From: Eubacterium sp.
Lineage (GTDB): Bacteria > Bacillota > Clostridia > Lachnospirales > Lachnospiraceae
NCBI GenBank assembly: GCA_017406925.1
Contig: JAFQXO010000012.1
Coordinates: 52,745-116,744, forward strand
Direction of reading: 5' to 3'
DNA length: 64,000 nt
The notes under the pieces are model-generated. The model did no database searches. It saw only the letters and a program-made list of their open reading frames with translations, and was not told the origin of the DNA. This document shows positions 53,106-60,939 of this stretch, one piece after another. Each line of letters begins with the position of its first letter. Positions within the stretch are counted from its first letter, which is position 1. The position numbers were made by a program, and so were the translations under genes.

Positions 53106-53134
53106 ATTATATGGTATATTTACCATAATGTCAA
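53106..53134 (-). promoter_or_regulatory. Consensus promoter with operator palindrome for higBA
   Basis: A perfect TTGACA (53134-53129) and TATAAT (53111-53106) with a 17-bp spacer, the strongest promoter in the window. The spacer contains the inverted repeat ATGGTA-TATT-TACCAT (53111-53126), a direct candidate for HigA or HigBA autorepression. Confidence 0.88.
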
Positions 53135-53151
53135 ACTAGTCTTTCCATTAT

Positions 53152-53180
53152 AAAAACTCGCAAACAATTGCGAGTTTTTA
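53152..53180. terminator. Terminator after the 53205-53525 gene, bidirectional in form
   Basis: ACTCGCAA (53156-53163) pairs with TTGCGAGT (53168-53175), with five A on one side and five T on the other. It insulates higBA from the gene upstream. Confidence 0.9.
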
Positions 53181-53204
53181 TAACTATTCAAATATCAACA
53201 CGCA

Positions 53205-53525
53205 CTATTTTTCTAGTAATTCTTTTAACTCTTTTTCCTCCTTTCTTAATCTTTTAACAATTTCAAATAGGCGTTTTCTCTCCAGTACCTGCTCTTCTAT
53301 TTCCGTAACCTTTTCGCTATTACTTTTCCCCAAATATTCAGATATAACTTTATCACCTGACCTATAGTTCAAATAACAATAATCCTGATTACCTATTTTC
53401 CTTTTAACCACTGTTCCTTTTGGCAGAGTGTTTAGTTTTTCCAAGTAATCGAGCAATACTTTGCTATTCTGATCTAATTCTTTTTCTAGCACGCTTTTTA
53501 TTGCTGATGATTGAATCTTTTTCAT
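53205..53525 (-). CDS. Small coiled-coil protein, DUF6788-like
   Basis: A 106-residue protein. It has an N-terminal helix (SVLEKELDQNSKVLLDYLEKL), a central LPKGTVVKRKIGNQDYCYLNYR...DKVISEYLGK motif reminiscent of DUF6788, and a C-terminal coiled coil (EIEEQVLERKRLFEIVKRLRKE). Function unknown. The ATG has AAGGGG upstream. The promoter has TTGGAC/TATAAG with 17-bp spacing and lies next to an unusual inverted repeat. Confidence 0.65.
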   Translation of the reverse strand: MKKIQSSAIKSVLEKELDQNSKVLLDYLEKLNTLPKGTVVKRKIGNQDYCYLNYRSGDKVISEYLGKSNSEKVTEIEEQVLERKRLFEIVKRLRKEEKELKELLEK

Positions 53526-53535
53526 GATAACCCCT

Positions 53536-53564
53536 TATACAACAAATAGTAAAATAGTCCAATA
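53536..53564 (-). promoter_or_regulatory. Promoter of the 53205-53525 gene
   Basis: Minus-strand TTGGAC (53564-53559 region) and TATAAG (about 53541-53536) with a 17-bp spacer; the leader to the ATG is very short. Confidence 0.6.
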
Positions 53565-53566
53565 AT

Positions 53567-53623
53567 GTTGTGTAAGATTATTTTACACAACACCACCTAT
53601 TTTTTTCAAGTAATGTTGTGTAA
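53567..53623. repeat. TGTTGTGTAA inverted and direct repeats
   Basis: GTTGTGTAA (53567-53575) and TTACACAAC (53583-53591) form a 9-bp inverted repeat with a 7-base spacer. A third copy GTTGTGTAA follows at 53615-53623. It lies just upstream of the -35 of the 53205 gene promoter and could bind a regulator of either flanking gene. Confidence 0.65.
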
Positions 53624-53745
53624 TTTTTATTTATACGTTATCAATAGTATTTTAACTTACAGTACTTAGTTGTATAGCAAATATCACTTATTTTTTGTAG
53701 ATTTTACTACTTTTAAATTTCTTATGTGATGTTGTTTGATTTTCC

Positions 53746-53777
53746 TTGACAGCGCGATAAACAGGGGGGGGTATACT
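53746..53777 (+). promoter_or_regulatory. Promoter with a G8 tract in its spacer
   Basis: TTGACA (53746-53751) and TATACT (53772-53777) are separated by 20 bp, ending in eight consecutive G (53764-53771). A spacer of 20 bp is far from optimal; loss of two or three G would give 17-18 bp. This is the only long G run noticed in the window. Confidence 0.7.
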
Positions 53778-53823
53778 GCGATTATTCTTGATCAGGAAAA
53801 ACTAAAAGAAAGGGGATTTTAAG

Positions 53824-54045
53824 ATGGATTACACAACAATAAGTGAACGTGATTGTGAGCGAGCAAACTACTTGTCAAATGATTGTAAACTATTATATTC
53901 GGATTTTTACAATCGGTTACAAAAAATTCAGACACTCACACACTTTCTTGACCTTAAACTAGAAGGGGCAGGATATAAACATGATGATTTTTATGTTCTT
54001 TATAACTTAATTGAAGATATGTGCAAATCGCTTCCTGCGATTTAA
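53824..54045 (+). CDS. Small protein of unknown function
   Basis: A 73-residue, Cys-containing, mostly helical protein (MDYTTISERDCERANYLSND...). AAAGGGG lies 10 nt before the ATG. No family recognised, no signal peptide or membrane helix. It stands alone on the plus strand, convergent with pnp, behind the promoter with the poly-G spacer. Confidence 0.65.
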   Translation: MDYTTISERDCERANYLSNDCKLLYSDFYNRLQKIQTLTHFLDLKLEGAGYKHDDFYVLYNLIEDMCKSLPAI

Positions 54046-54048
54046 TAA

Positions 54049-54081
54049 TAAAAACGCTCGTGGACAAAATCCACGAGCGTT
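54049..54081 (-). terminator. Intrinsic terminator after pnp
   Basis: AACGCTCGTGGA (54053-54064) pairs with TCCACGAGCGTT (54070-54081), followed on the minus strand by TTTTATTATT. It may also serve the convergent small gene, though the plus-strand U-run is poor. Confidence 0.9.
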
Positions 54082-54100
54082 CATTATTCATCATTTGACT

Positions 54101-56182
54101 TTACTGTGCATCCTTGATTGAGAAACTGATTCTTCCCATTCTGTCTTTGCCGAGGCACTTACACTTAACCTTGTCGCCAAGTGTGAGGTAATCCTCTACG
54201 TGCTCTACTCTTTCCTTAGCAATCTTTGAAATGTGAACCATTCCTTCCTTGCCAGGGGCAAACTCTACGAATGCACCGAACTCTTTGATGCTTACAACTG
54301 TTCCTTCAAGGATCATGCCCTCTTCGAAATCAGTTACGATAGTCTTAATATATCCAAGAGCCTTATCAATCATAGCTCTGTCTACGCCACAAACTGAAAC
54401 CATTCCATCGTCTGTGATATCGATCTTAACACCTGTCTCATCGATGATTGTGTTGATGACCTTACCACTCTTGCCGACTACGTCACCGATCTTGTCTGGG
54501 TCAATCTGGATAGTCTCAATCTTAGGTGCGTATTCATTGACGGAGTCACGAGGAGCTACGATGGCCTTCTTCATACATGAATCCATAATGAAGAGACGAG
54601 CTTCGCGTGTACGTCTGATAGCTTCCTCTACGATAGGACGTGTGAGTCCGTGAATCTTGATGTCCATCTGGATAGCTGTGATACCTTCCTCTGTACCTGT
54701 CACCTTGAAGTCCATGTCGCCAAAGAAATCCTCGAGACCCTGGATATCTGTGAGCACTAGGTACTCGTCGTCTGTCTCGCCTGTTACGAGACCGCATGAG
54801 ATACCAGCTACCATTGCCTTCAAAGGCACACCCGCCGCCATGAGTGACATACATGATGAACATGTGGATGCCATAGATGTAGAACCGTTCGACTCGAATG
54901 TCTCTGATACGGCTCTGATAGCGTATGGGAACTCTTCCTCTGATGGGAGGACTGCCATAAGCGCCTTCTCAGCCAAAGCACCGTGTCCAATCTCGCGGCG
55001 TCCTGGACCTCTTGATGGTCTAGTCTCGCCCACTGAGTATGATGGGAAATTGTACTGGTGCATATATCTCTTAGTTGTTACGTTTTCGTCTAATCCGTCG
55101 ATGCGCTGCGCCTCTGACAAAGGTGCAAGTGTAACTACGTTACAGATCTGTGTCTGACCTCTAGTGAACATCGCTGAACCATGAACTCTAGGGATGAGGT
55201 CTACCTGTGCATCGAGCTTTCTAATCTCGTCAATCTTTCTGCCGTCTGGACGCTTCTTGTCTTTCAAGATCATCTTTCTGACAGTCTTCTTCTGATACTG
55301 ATAGATGGCTTCGCCAAGAACCTCTAACCACTCTTCGTTCTCCGCAAATGCCTCTTCTAACTTCTCTGTGATTGCGCTGATGTTTCCTTCGCGAGTCTGC
55401 TTGTCATCTGTGAATACCGCTTCTTCCATCTCTGCTGGAGGAACGATTTCTTTGATAGCATCGAACAATTCTTCTGGAATTGCACAACTCTCATATTCGT
55501 GCTTCTCTTTACCCACTTCAGCAACGATAGTATCAATGAACTTGATTACTTCCTGGTTCATATCGTGTGCCTTGTAGATGGCCTCGATCATCTTGTCCTC
55601 TGGGACAATATTGGCGCCAGCCTCAATCATGATAACCTTCTCGCGTGTAGATGCCACTGTGAGTTGAAGATCACCTTCATCCCAATCCTTTTGGCTAGGG
55701 TTCATTACGAACTCTCCGTCTACGAGACCGACCTGTGTCATCGCACAAGGTCCTGCGAAAGGAATATCTGAAATGCTAGCAGAAATAGCCGAGCCGAGCA
55801 TAGCTACGAGCTCTGGTCTGCATTCAGGATCAACTGACATTACGAGGTTGTTCAAAGTCACGTCATTTCTGTAATCTTTTGGGAACAAAGGTCTCATAGG
55901 ACGGTCGATTACACGTGCTGTAAGTACCGCATTCTCTGAAGCCTTGCCCTCTCTCTTATTAAATCCGCCCGGAATCTTACCTACTGAGTACATCTTCTCC
56001 TCGAACTCCACTGAAAGTGGGAAGAAGTCGATACCATCTCTAGGTTTATCTGATGCCGTAGCTGTAGATAATACTGTCGTGTCACCATAGTGCATCATTG
56101 CTGCACCGTTTGCTTGCTTCGCAACACCGCCTACTTCGATAGTAAGTGTCTTTCCGGCAAGCTCCATACTAAAACTCTTCAT
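54101..56182 (-). CDS. pnp: Polyribonucleotide nucleotidyltransferase
   Basis: PNPase degrades RNA 3'-5' with phosphate and is part of RNA decay complexes. The 693 residues show two RNase PH domains (about 1-215 and 310-545) with the catalytic second half including FTRGQTQ and the GETDDEYLVLTDIQGLEDFFGDMDFKV segment (in part), then a KH domain (DKIGDVVGKSGKVINTII) and an S1 domain (GMILEGTVVSIKEFGAFVEF). It has its own promoter and a leader hairpin. rpsO, its usual neighbour, is 2.3 kb upstream. Confidence 0.97.
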   Translation of the reverse strand: MKSFSMELAGKTLTIEVGGVAKQANGAAMMHYGDTTVLSTATASDKPRDGIDFFPLSVEFEEKMYSVGKIPGGFNKREGKASENAVLTARVIDRPMRPLFPKDYRNDVTLNNLVMSVDPECRPELVAMLGSAISASISDIPFAGPCAMTQVGLVDGEFVMNPSQKDWDEGDLQLTVASTREKVIMIEAGANIVPEDKMIEAIYKAHDMNQEVIKFIDTIVAEVGKEKHEYESCAIPEELFDAIKEIVPPAEMEEAVFTDDKQTREGNISAITEKLEEAFAENEEWLEVLGEAIYQYQKKTVRKMILKDKKRPDGRKIDEIRKLDAQVDLIPRVHGSAMFTRGQTQICNVVTLAPLSEAQRIDGLDENVTTKRYMHQYNFPSYSVGETRPSRGPGRREIGHGALAEKALMAVLPSEEEFPYAIRAVSETFESNGSTSMASTCSSCMSLMAAGVPLKAMVAGISCGLVTGETDDEYLVLTDIQGLEDFFGDMDFKVTGTEEGITAIQMDIKIHGLTRPIVEEAIRRTREARLFIMDSCMKKAIVAPRDSVNEYAPKIETIQIDPDKIGDVVGKSGKVINTIIDETGVKIDITDDGMVSVCGVDRAMIDKALGYIKTIVTDFEEGMILEGTVVSIKEFGAFVEFAPGKEGMVHISKIAKERVEHVEDYLTLGDKVKCKCLGKDRMGRISFSIKDAQ

Positions 56183-56193
56183 AATTCTCCTTT

Positions 56194-56209
56194 GCCAACT
56201 CTTGTTGGC
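56194..56209 (-). promoter_or_regulatory. Leader hairpin of pnp between two Shine-Dalgarno-like sites
   Basis: GCCAAC-AAGA-GTTGGC forms a 6-bp hairpin. AAAAGGAGA lies just before and AAAGGAGAA just after it, the latter 5 nt from the ATG. PNPase controls its own leader in other bacteria, so this is a candidate control element. Confidence 0.5.
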
Positions 56210-56249
56210 TCTCCTTTTATTTTCTTCCTATTATTATGTAACCTTTGAT

Positions 56250-56278
56250 ATTATAGGCGAAATAATGCGAAAATGCAA
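56250..56278 (-). promoter_or_regulatory. Promoter of pnp
   Basis: Minus-strand TTGCAT (56278-56273) and perfect TATAAT (56255-56250) with a 17-bp spacer. Confidence 0.75.
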
Positions 56279-56282
56279 ACAT

Positions 56283-56316
56283 AAAAGGACTGAATCTGGC
56301 GATCCAGATTCAGCCC
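56283..56316 (-). terminator. Intrinsic terminator after the four-module secreted protein gene
   Basis: A 10-bp perfect stem (56290-56299 with 56304-56313) extended by three more pairs, with four-base loop and TTTTATGTTT on the minus strand. Confidence 0.9.
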
Positions 56317-56344
56317 CATAGTTTGTTTATTATAAGTTTTACTA

Positions 56345-58288
56345 TTAATAGATTTTGCTGACGTCAAATTCTATTATTTTTACACACGCAGAAGCCCAAC
56401 TCTGTAAATAGTAGGCATATACTTTTTGCCCCTTCTTAAAATATAAATCACATGGATAATTAGTGTATTGGTTACCCACTGTTGGATAGGTATTAATCTT
56501 ATACGGTGTAGAATATAAAACTTTATTATCTCCGTCATATACTTTATATTGAGTAGTTGATGTGTAACTCTGATCGAACACTTTTAATGTACATCTGTAA
56601 GTTCCGTCTTCTGGAATAGTATATTTAGAAGTTTTTACTTCAAAATCCCATTCGTGGAATGGATAATATTTTACCAAACTGAATATGGCAAAATTATCTG
56701 TTTCAGCACCACCGGTAACATCTACGCTTTTTGTAATCTGATTAGATACATACTGACCGTCCTTCATTGCAAAGTATTGCCATCCGTTTTCTTCAACTTT
56801 GGTCCATTTACCAACTGTACCCACTTTAGGATCTTGAATTTTCGCAGTTATTTTCTTGGTGTTTAACTTAGTTTTCTCCTGAGAGTACTCTGCATATATG
56901 CAATCTCCCTCTGTTAATCTGAAGTATACAACACTTTCAGTTTTGTTATCATTACTAGCTACAACGCCTGAGGACACTAATATAGTTCCATTCGTTTTAT
57001 ATACTTTTATTGTTGCGTTATTTGGCTTTGTTTCTTCAGTATTAGTAATAAAATATTTATAATATCCAGTTCTTGGCGCTGTATATACTGGAGTTTTCAC
57101 ACTAAAACTAGCATCATTATTAGCGGAGCCATCCAGTGTTATCTCTGGTCCATCTTCTAAATTAGTTCCACCTTTATAAGTGATATCGTCAACTCCCTGC
57201 ACATTATACTGCCAGCCATTGTTTCCAATGGTCTGCCAAGATCCTGATGTACCCACATTAAAGTCTTCAGTAATAGTCAGTTCTTTAATATCTAATACTC
57301 TACTGTAAATATAAAAAACAGAATTCCTAATATCTTTGTATACAACTTTGATTTCTTGACCCTTTTTTAATTTTAAAGTGCAGTTGAACGTATTTTTACC
57401 GTTACCGGATTCATACAGTTTATTATCGTTTTGATCATAAATTTCCATATATCCTTCGGTATTAGTAAATTCACCTTTTTCAACTTTTAAACCAATATTG
57501 TACTTACCAGTTACATTAACCTTGTAGCTTGGAGATTTTATTTGCGATGTCAAGGTGTCACCAACTGCCAGCCCTCCAATATTAAAACTTGGTAAATCCG
57601 ACCATGATGATCCGCCTGTATATTCAAACTTAGGAGTTTTATTACTTGTGTTCGTATAATAAAAACTCCATCCGTTTGGAGCAATATTGTGCCACTTATT
57701 TTTTTCCTTGACAACTCCTGTAACTACCCCATTTTCAATAGGAGTATCATCTATGCTTTCAGGTTCAATCACTTCTAGGTAATTTACTTTCAGATTACTA
57801 AAATGTTTTCCACCACTAATACTTGAGCTTGCAGAGCATTCAATATAAAACTCATCATCTACACTAAAATCACAATATGTTGAAATGTTTTTTTGAGTTG
57901 ATTTGTATATTTCTTTTCCATTAGAAAATATTTTAACCTCATTATATTTGTGCGAAGTAGCTTTAAATGTAATTAAGTGCATTCCTGATTTCGTTACTTT
58001 GTAATTAGGCGATTTTAAATATGTTTTATGGCTTCTAGCAGCCTTTTCAACAACAATTGAAGGAACATCAAAAAAATCATTTCCTCCAGAAACAGTTTGT
58101 TCACCTAGTTTACCTTGCAAAAACCAATTGAAATTTGCTTCTACCTTATACTGCCAACCATTTTCACCTATGGTTTCCCATTCGGCCTGGGCAGCTTTTA
58201 CATTTGCCGAAGGCAAAATAATAGACCCTACTATAAGGGTCACTACGCATAGCGATGCAATAAGCATCTTGAGATTTCTTTTCTCCAT
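56345..58288 (-). CDS. Secreted protein of four carbohydrate-binding-like modules
   Basis: A 647-residue exported protein. The signal peptide is about 1-33 (ANVKA/AQA). Four modules of about 145-165 residues each open with the same pattern: WETIGENGWQYKV (about 36), WHNIAPNGWSFYY, WQTIGNNGWQYNV and WTKVEENGWQYFA. Each then runs through a GG-x-D/N-patch, a YKV/YTAP/YTIPxxGxY strand and a final YxExS/YxQxW strand. The fold resembles beta-sandwich sugar- or wall-binding modules; no enzyme motif and no Lys-rich Fn3 tail. It lies between rpsO and pnp with its own terminator. Confidence 0.7.
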   Translation of the reverse strand: MEKRNLKMLIASLCVVTLIVGSIILPSANVKAAQAEWETIGENGWQYKVEANFNWFLQGKLGEQTVSGGNDFFDVPSIVVEKAARSHKTYLKSPNYKVTKSGMHLITFKATSHKYNEVKIFSNGKEIYKSTQKNISTYCDFSVDDEFYIECSASSSISGGKHFSNLKVNYLEVIEPESIDDTPIENGVVTGVVKEKNKWHNIAPNGWSFYYTNTSNKTPKFEYTGGSSWSDLPSFNIGGLAVGDTLTSQIKSPSYKVNVTGKYNIGLKVEKGEFTNTEGYMEIYDQNDNKLYESGNGKNTFNCTLKLKKGQEIKVVYKDIRNSVFYIYSRVLDIKELTITEDFNVGTSGSWQTIGNNGWQYNVQGVDDITYKGGTNLEDGPEITLDGSANNDASFSVKTPVYTAPRTGYYKYFITNTEETKPNNATIKVYKTNGTILVSSGVVASNDNKTESVVYFRLTEGDCIYAEYSQEKTKLNTKKITAKIQDPKVGTVGKWTKVEENGWQYFAMKDGQYVSNQITKSVDVTGGAETDNFAIFSLVKYYPFHEWDFEVKTSKYTIPEDGTYRCTLKVFDQSYTSTTQYKVYDGDNKVLYSTPYKINTYPTVGNQYTNYPCDLYFKKGQKVYAYYLQSWASACVKIIEFDVSKIY

Positions 58289-58424
58289 ACTCGACCTCTT
58301 TCTTTATTTTATTTTGATGTTGGAATAACGTTCTTCCAACTCCCTATAAATTGCACTTTTATTTTAATTTCTATTAACTCATAAAAACAACTCTTTATTT
58401 TTTATTGAAGTGCATTTTTTTGTT

Positions 58425-58460
58425 CACAAAAAAACAGTGGAACTAAATGTTCCACTGTTT
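58425..58460 (-). terminator. Intrinsic terminator after rpsO
   Basis: AAACAGTGGAAC (58432-58443) pairs with GTTCCACTGTTT (58449-58460); seven T on the minus strand include the stem end. Confidence 0.92.
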
Positions 58461-58474
58461 TATAAGTCGCACAA

Positions 58475-58741
58475 TTACTTTCTGATATCAAGCTTTTCGA
58501 TAAGCTGTCTGTATTCTTCGATGTCGTTTTCCTTGATGTAATCAAGTAATCCACGTCTCTTACCTACCATCTTAAGAAGTCCTCTTCTTGAGTGGTGGTC
58601 TTTGTCGTTGTCCTTAAGGTGCTTTGTAAGCTCTTCGATTCTGTATGTAAGGATAGCAACCTGAACTGCTGGTGAACCAGTGTCGTTAGCTGACTTTCCG
58701 TACTCTTCAGCGAGCTTCGCCTTAGTCTCTTTAGAAATCAT
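58475..58741 (-). CDS. rpsO: 30S ribosomal protein S15
   Basis: S15 binds the 16S rRNA three-way junction early in 30S assembly. The 88 residues are standard, with [15 protein letters not shown], the [16 protein letters not shown] rRNA-binding block and [24 protein letters not shown] precedes the ATG. It has its own promoter, a structured leader and a terminator, so it is monocistronic here. Confidence 0.97.
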   Translation of the reverse strand: MISKETKAKLAEEYGKSANDTGSPAVQVAILTYRIEELTKHLKDNDKDHHSRRGLLKMVGKRRGLLDYIKENDIEEYRQLIEKLDIRK

Positions 58742-58824
58742 CTTTCTTCCTCCTTTTTAAATTATCCCCTTACACTATAGTACTGGTCGGAGTGTCCGAG
58801 CACTGCGTGTAGGTTTTTACATGC
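58742..58824 (-). promoter_or_regulatory. rpsO leader with possible S15 autoregulatory structure
   Basis: The ~80-nt leader holds a TCGGA-CAC-TCCGA stem within AGTGC...AGTACT and a short GGGG next to the ribosome site. S15 represses its own translation in several bacteria through leader structures that imitate its rRNA site; whether this one does is inference. Confidence 0.4.
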
Positions 58825-58830
58825 CCAAAT

Positions 58831-58859
58831 ATATTAGCATATTAATTGTATTGTGTAAA
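58831..58859 (-). promoter_or_regulatory. Promoter of rpsO
   Basis: Minus-strand TTTACA (58859-58854) and TAATAT (58836-58831) with a 17-bp spacer and a TGC extension before the -10. Confidence 0.7.
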
Positions 58860-58886
58860 GATGTTTTAGATACGAAAAAACCTATG

Positions 58887-60896
58887 TTATCTCCTTTTAA
58901 CTTTCTTCACCTTGCTCCACTGACCGTATAGTTTTTTCTCCCCATCAAAAGTAAATGCTCTAGCTCTGGCATAAAGTATCTTCTTGTTTTTGAATTTCTT
59001 CGACTTAAGAATGGTTCTGTCCTTCTTCACAATTTTTTTAAATAGAGCTTTTTTATTTTTGTTCGCTTTTTTCTTGGACTTATATATAGCTACTTGGTAT
59101 CCTTTAGCACCCTTAATACTCTTCAAACGAATTAGAATCTTCTTGGCAGACTTCTTTTTAGCTTTCTTTATTTTTGTTTTACCCGGCTTAGTTACGTTTG
59201 TAGGCGTATTATTTTCTTTGGTAGTGGTTTGTGTCGGTTTTTGTGTCGTTTCGGTTGTGATGTTTTTTGTTGTTGCGACTTCTGTCGTTGATTCTTCAGG
59301 CTCATTGACTATTCCATCGGAAGCAACCGTCCCAGCATAACTTAGATATGGAGATGACAGATCTACATTGATAACCGGGCGCACTCCTACAGTATCATCG
59401 TCAACTTCAATGCAATAAAAACTATAACCCCCAGTCGGGCCCATGCCACGAGCACCCGCTATAAAAGCAAAATACGTTTGCCCTGATAAAGTATTATATC
59501 CATATATCCTTGCAATATCTCTGTTCCAGTATGATGCGTTTCCGTATCCCTCTCCCTCTTCGTTATATACTTTTACGCCATTATTCACAGCATAGTCTGT
59601 AGGGGCTGATGCTTTACTGATATGATCAGCTGCTTCATTTAAAAATCCATACTTTTGCTTAAACTGCTCATTGTCGCCTAATAAATATACTTTATCATTG
59701 GTACCATAAAGATAAGGGTTCTCATTATAATTATACTTGCTTACAACATAATCCTTTTCCTCAGAAGTAAATGCCGAATCATAAAAAGAATTGGTGTTTG
59801 AAGCATCTAAATAACTTCCATTCAACCATCGTCTAAGGAAACTATTTCCCCATGTTAAATCATTCCCAACATCCATATTAAATATTTTGCAATCTAATAT
59901 TTTGTCCGCCAATAAATATGCGGTGTTTCCATCTACTGACAATACTCTCCATTTAATTGGTTCTGTTTTGAAACCTCCATCTCCGTCTGATGTTTGTGGA
60001 TAATTGCCAAAGTAAACCGTATCCCAAGTAGATACATCGTTCTCAATTGATGGATTATTTAGACTGATATTATCAGGATTTATTGGTTCAGAATCATTAC
60101 CATCTATATGTACTGTTATTTCTGTTCCTTGTGATTCTACTTCAATTGGATAGCCTTTTCTTATTCCCTCAACTATCGATGTAACTTTTATTTTATGGTC
60201 TCCTGAAAAGAGAACATCTATAACAGGGGATTGTACACTATCATATTCATCGTACAAATAACCATCTACATACACTTTATATTTTTGTTCCTCAACTGCA
60301 GAATCCCACTTAATTTTTACTTTGCTATCATCTTGCGAGACTGTCTCTAAATTTGAAACTTCACATGGCAATTGTTCACGGTATCGAACAGTTGTTAATA
60401 TTACGTCAAAACGCGAACTGTTTTTGATTTGATTGTACGCATATGAGTCTTTTTTTGCCGAAATAACTGTGTCTGCACTGAGAGGGTGAGAAGGAATTAC
60501 CATTCTGCTTATATTGTCAGGCAAATAAATGTATTTGCATTTCGCATAGGATAGTGCATCTGCTCCTATTTCCTCTAAACTGTCTGGCATATTATATTCT
60601 TCAATCTCTGTCATTCCCAAGAAGGCTGCATTTCCTATCGTCCTTACACCTTCACCTATCTCTACTATTTTTACATGCTCTGAATATGCTCGCCATGCTG
60701 TATTAGTTGAGTAAATATCGTCATACATATCCCCTTCACCTGTAATGTACAACGTGCCTCTTTTCGTATCCAACAACCACTTCATGCTATCTCCACATAT
60801 TCCACTATAGACTGCGGCCTGTGTTCTAATAGGCATAAAAGGAATCAAAGTTACTGTGAGCAGAATCGCTATTATACTTGTTACTATTTTTTTCAT
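58887..60896 (-). CDS. Secreted BspA-like LRR / DUF6273 protein with Lys-rich Fn3-like tail
   Basis: A 669-residue exported protein. Signal peptide about 1-28 (RTQA/AVYSG). About 30-160 is a short BspA-type leucine-rich stretch (VRTIGNAAFLGMTEIEEYNMP, DSLEEIGADALSYAK). A beta-sandwich about 180-280 follows, then a DUF6273-type domain (about 290-530: VYFGNYPQTSDGDGGF, PIKWRVLSVDGNTAYLLAD, WLNGSYLDA, VGVRPVINVDL). A Thr/Glu-rich linker (about 545-580) leads to the basic Fn3-like module ending YGQWSKVKKVKRR. It follows the 60940 gene by 43 nt, so they are probably one operon. Role unknown; a surface protein. Confidence 0.75.
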   Translation of the reverse strand: MKKIVTSIIAILLTVTLIPFMPIRTQAAVYSGICGDSMKWLLDTKRGTLYITGEGDMYDDIYSTNTAWRAYSEHVKIVEIGEGVRTIGNAAFLGMTEIEEYNMPDSLEEIGADALSYAKCKYIYLPDNISRMVIPSHPLSADTVISAKKDSYAYNQIKNSSRFDVILTTVRYREQLPCEVSNLETVSQDDSKVKIKWDSAVEEQKYKVYVDGYLYDEYDSVQSPVIDVLFSGDHKIKVTSIVEGIRKGYPIEVESQGTEITVHIDGNDSEPINPDNISLNNPSIENDVSTWDTVYFGNYPQTSDGDGGFKTEPIKWRVLSVDGNTAYLLADKILDCKIFNMDVGNDLTWGNSFLRRWLNGSYLDASNTNSFYDSAFTSEEKDYVVSKYNYNENPYLYGTNDKVYLLGDNEQFKQKYGFLNEAADHISKASAPTDYAVNNGVKVYNEEGEGYGNASYWNRDIARIYGYNTLSGQTYFAFIAGARGMGPTGGYSFYCIEVDDDTVGVRPVINVDLSSPYLSYAGTVASDGIVNEPEESTTEVATTKNITTETTQKPTQTTTKENNTPTNVTKPGKTKIKKAKKKSAKKILIRLKSIKGAKGYQVAIYKSKKKANKNKKALFKKIVKKDRTILKSKKFKNKKILYARARAFTFDGEKKLYGQWSKVKKVKRR

Positions 60897-60939
60897 ACTC
60901 TCGCCTCCTTATTTTTTTATATTATTTGTGTTCATTATT

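Noticed and set aside
53567-53623. A dif or phage attachment site at the TGTTGTGTAA repeats
   Set aside because: It does not match the dif consensus layout and no integrase or second copy flanking the region was seen; a regulator site is more economical.
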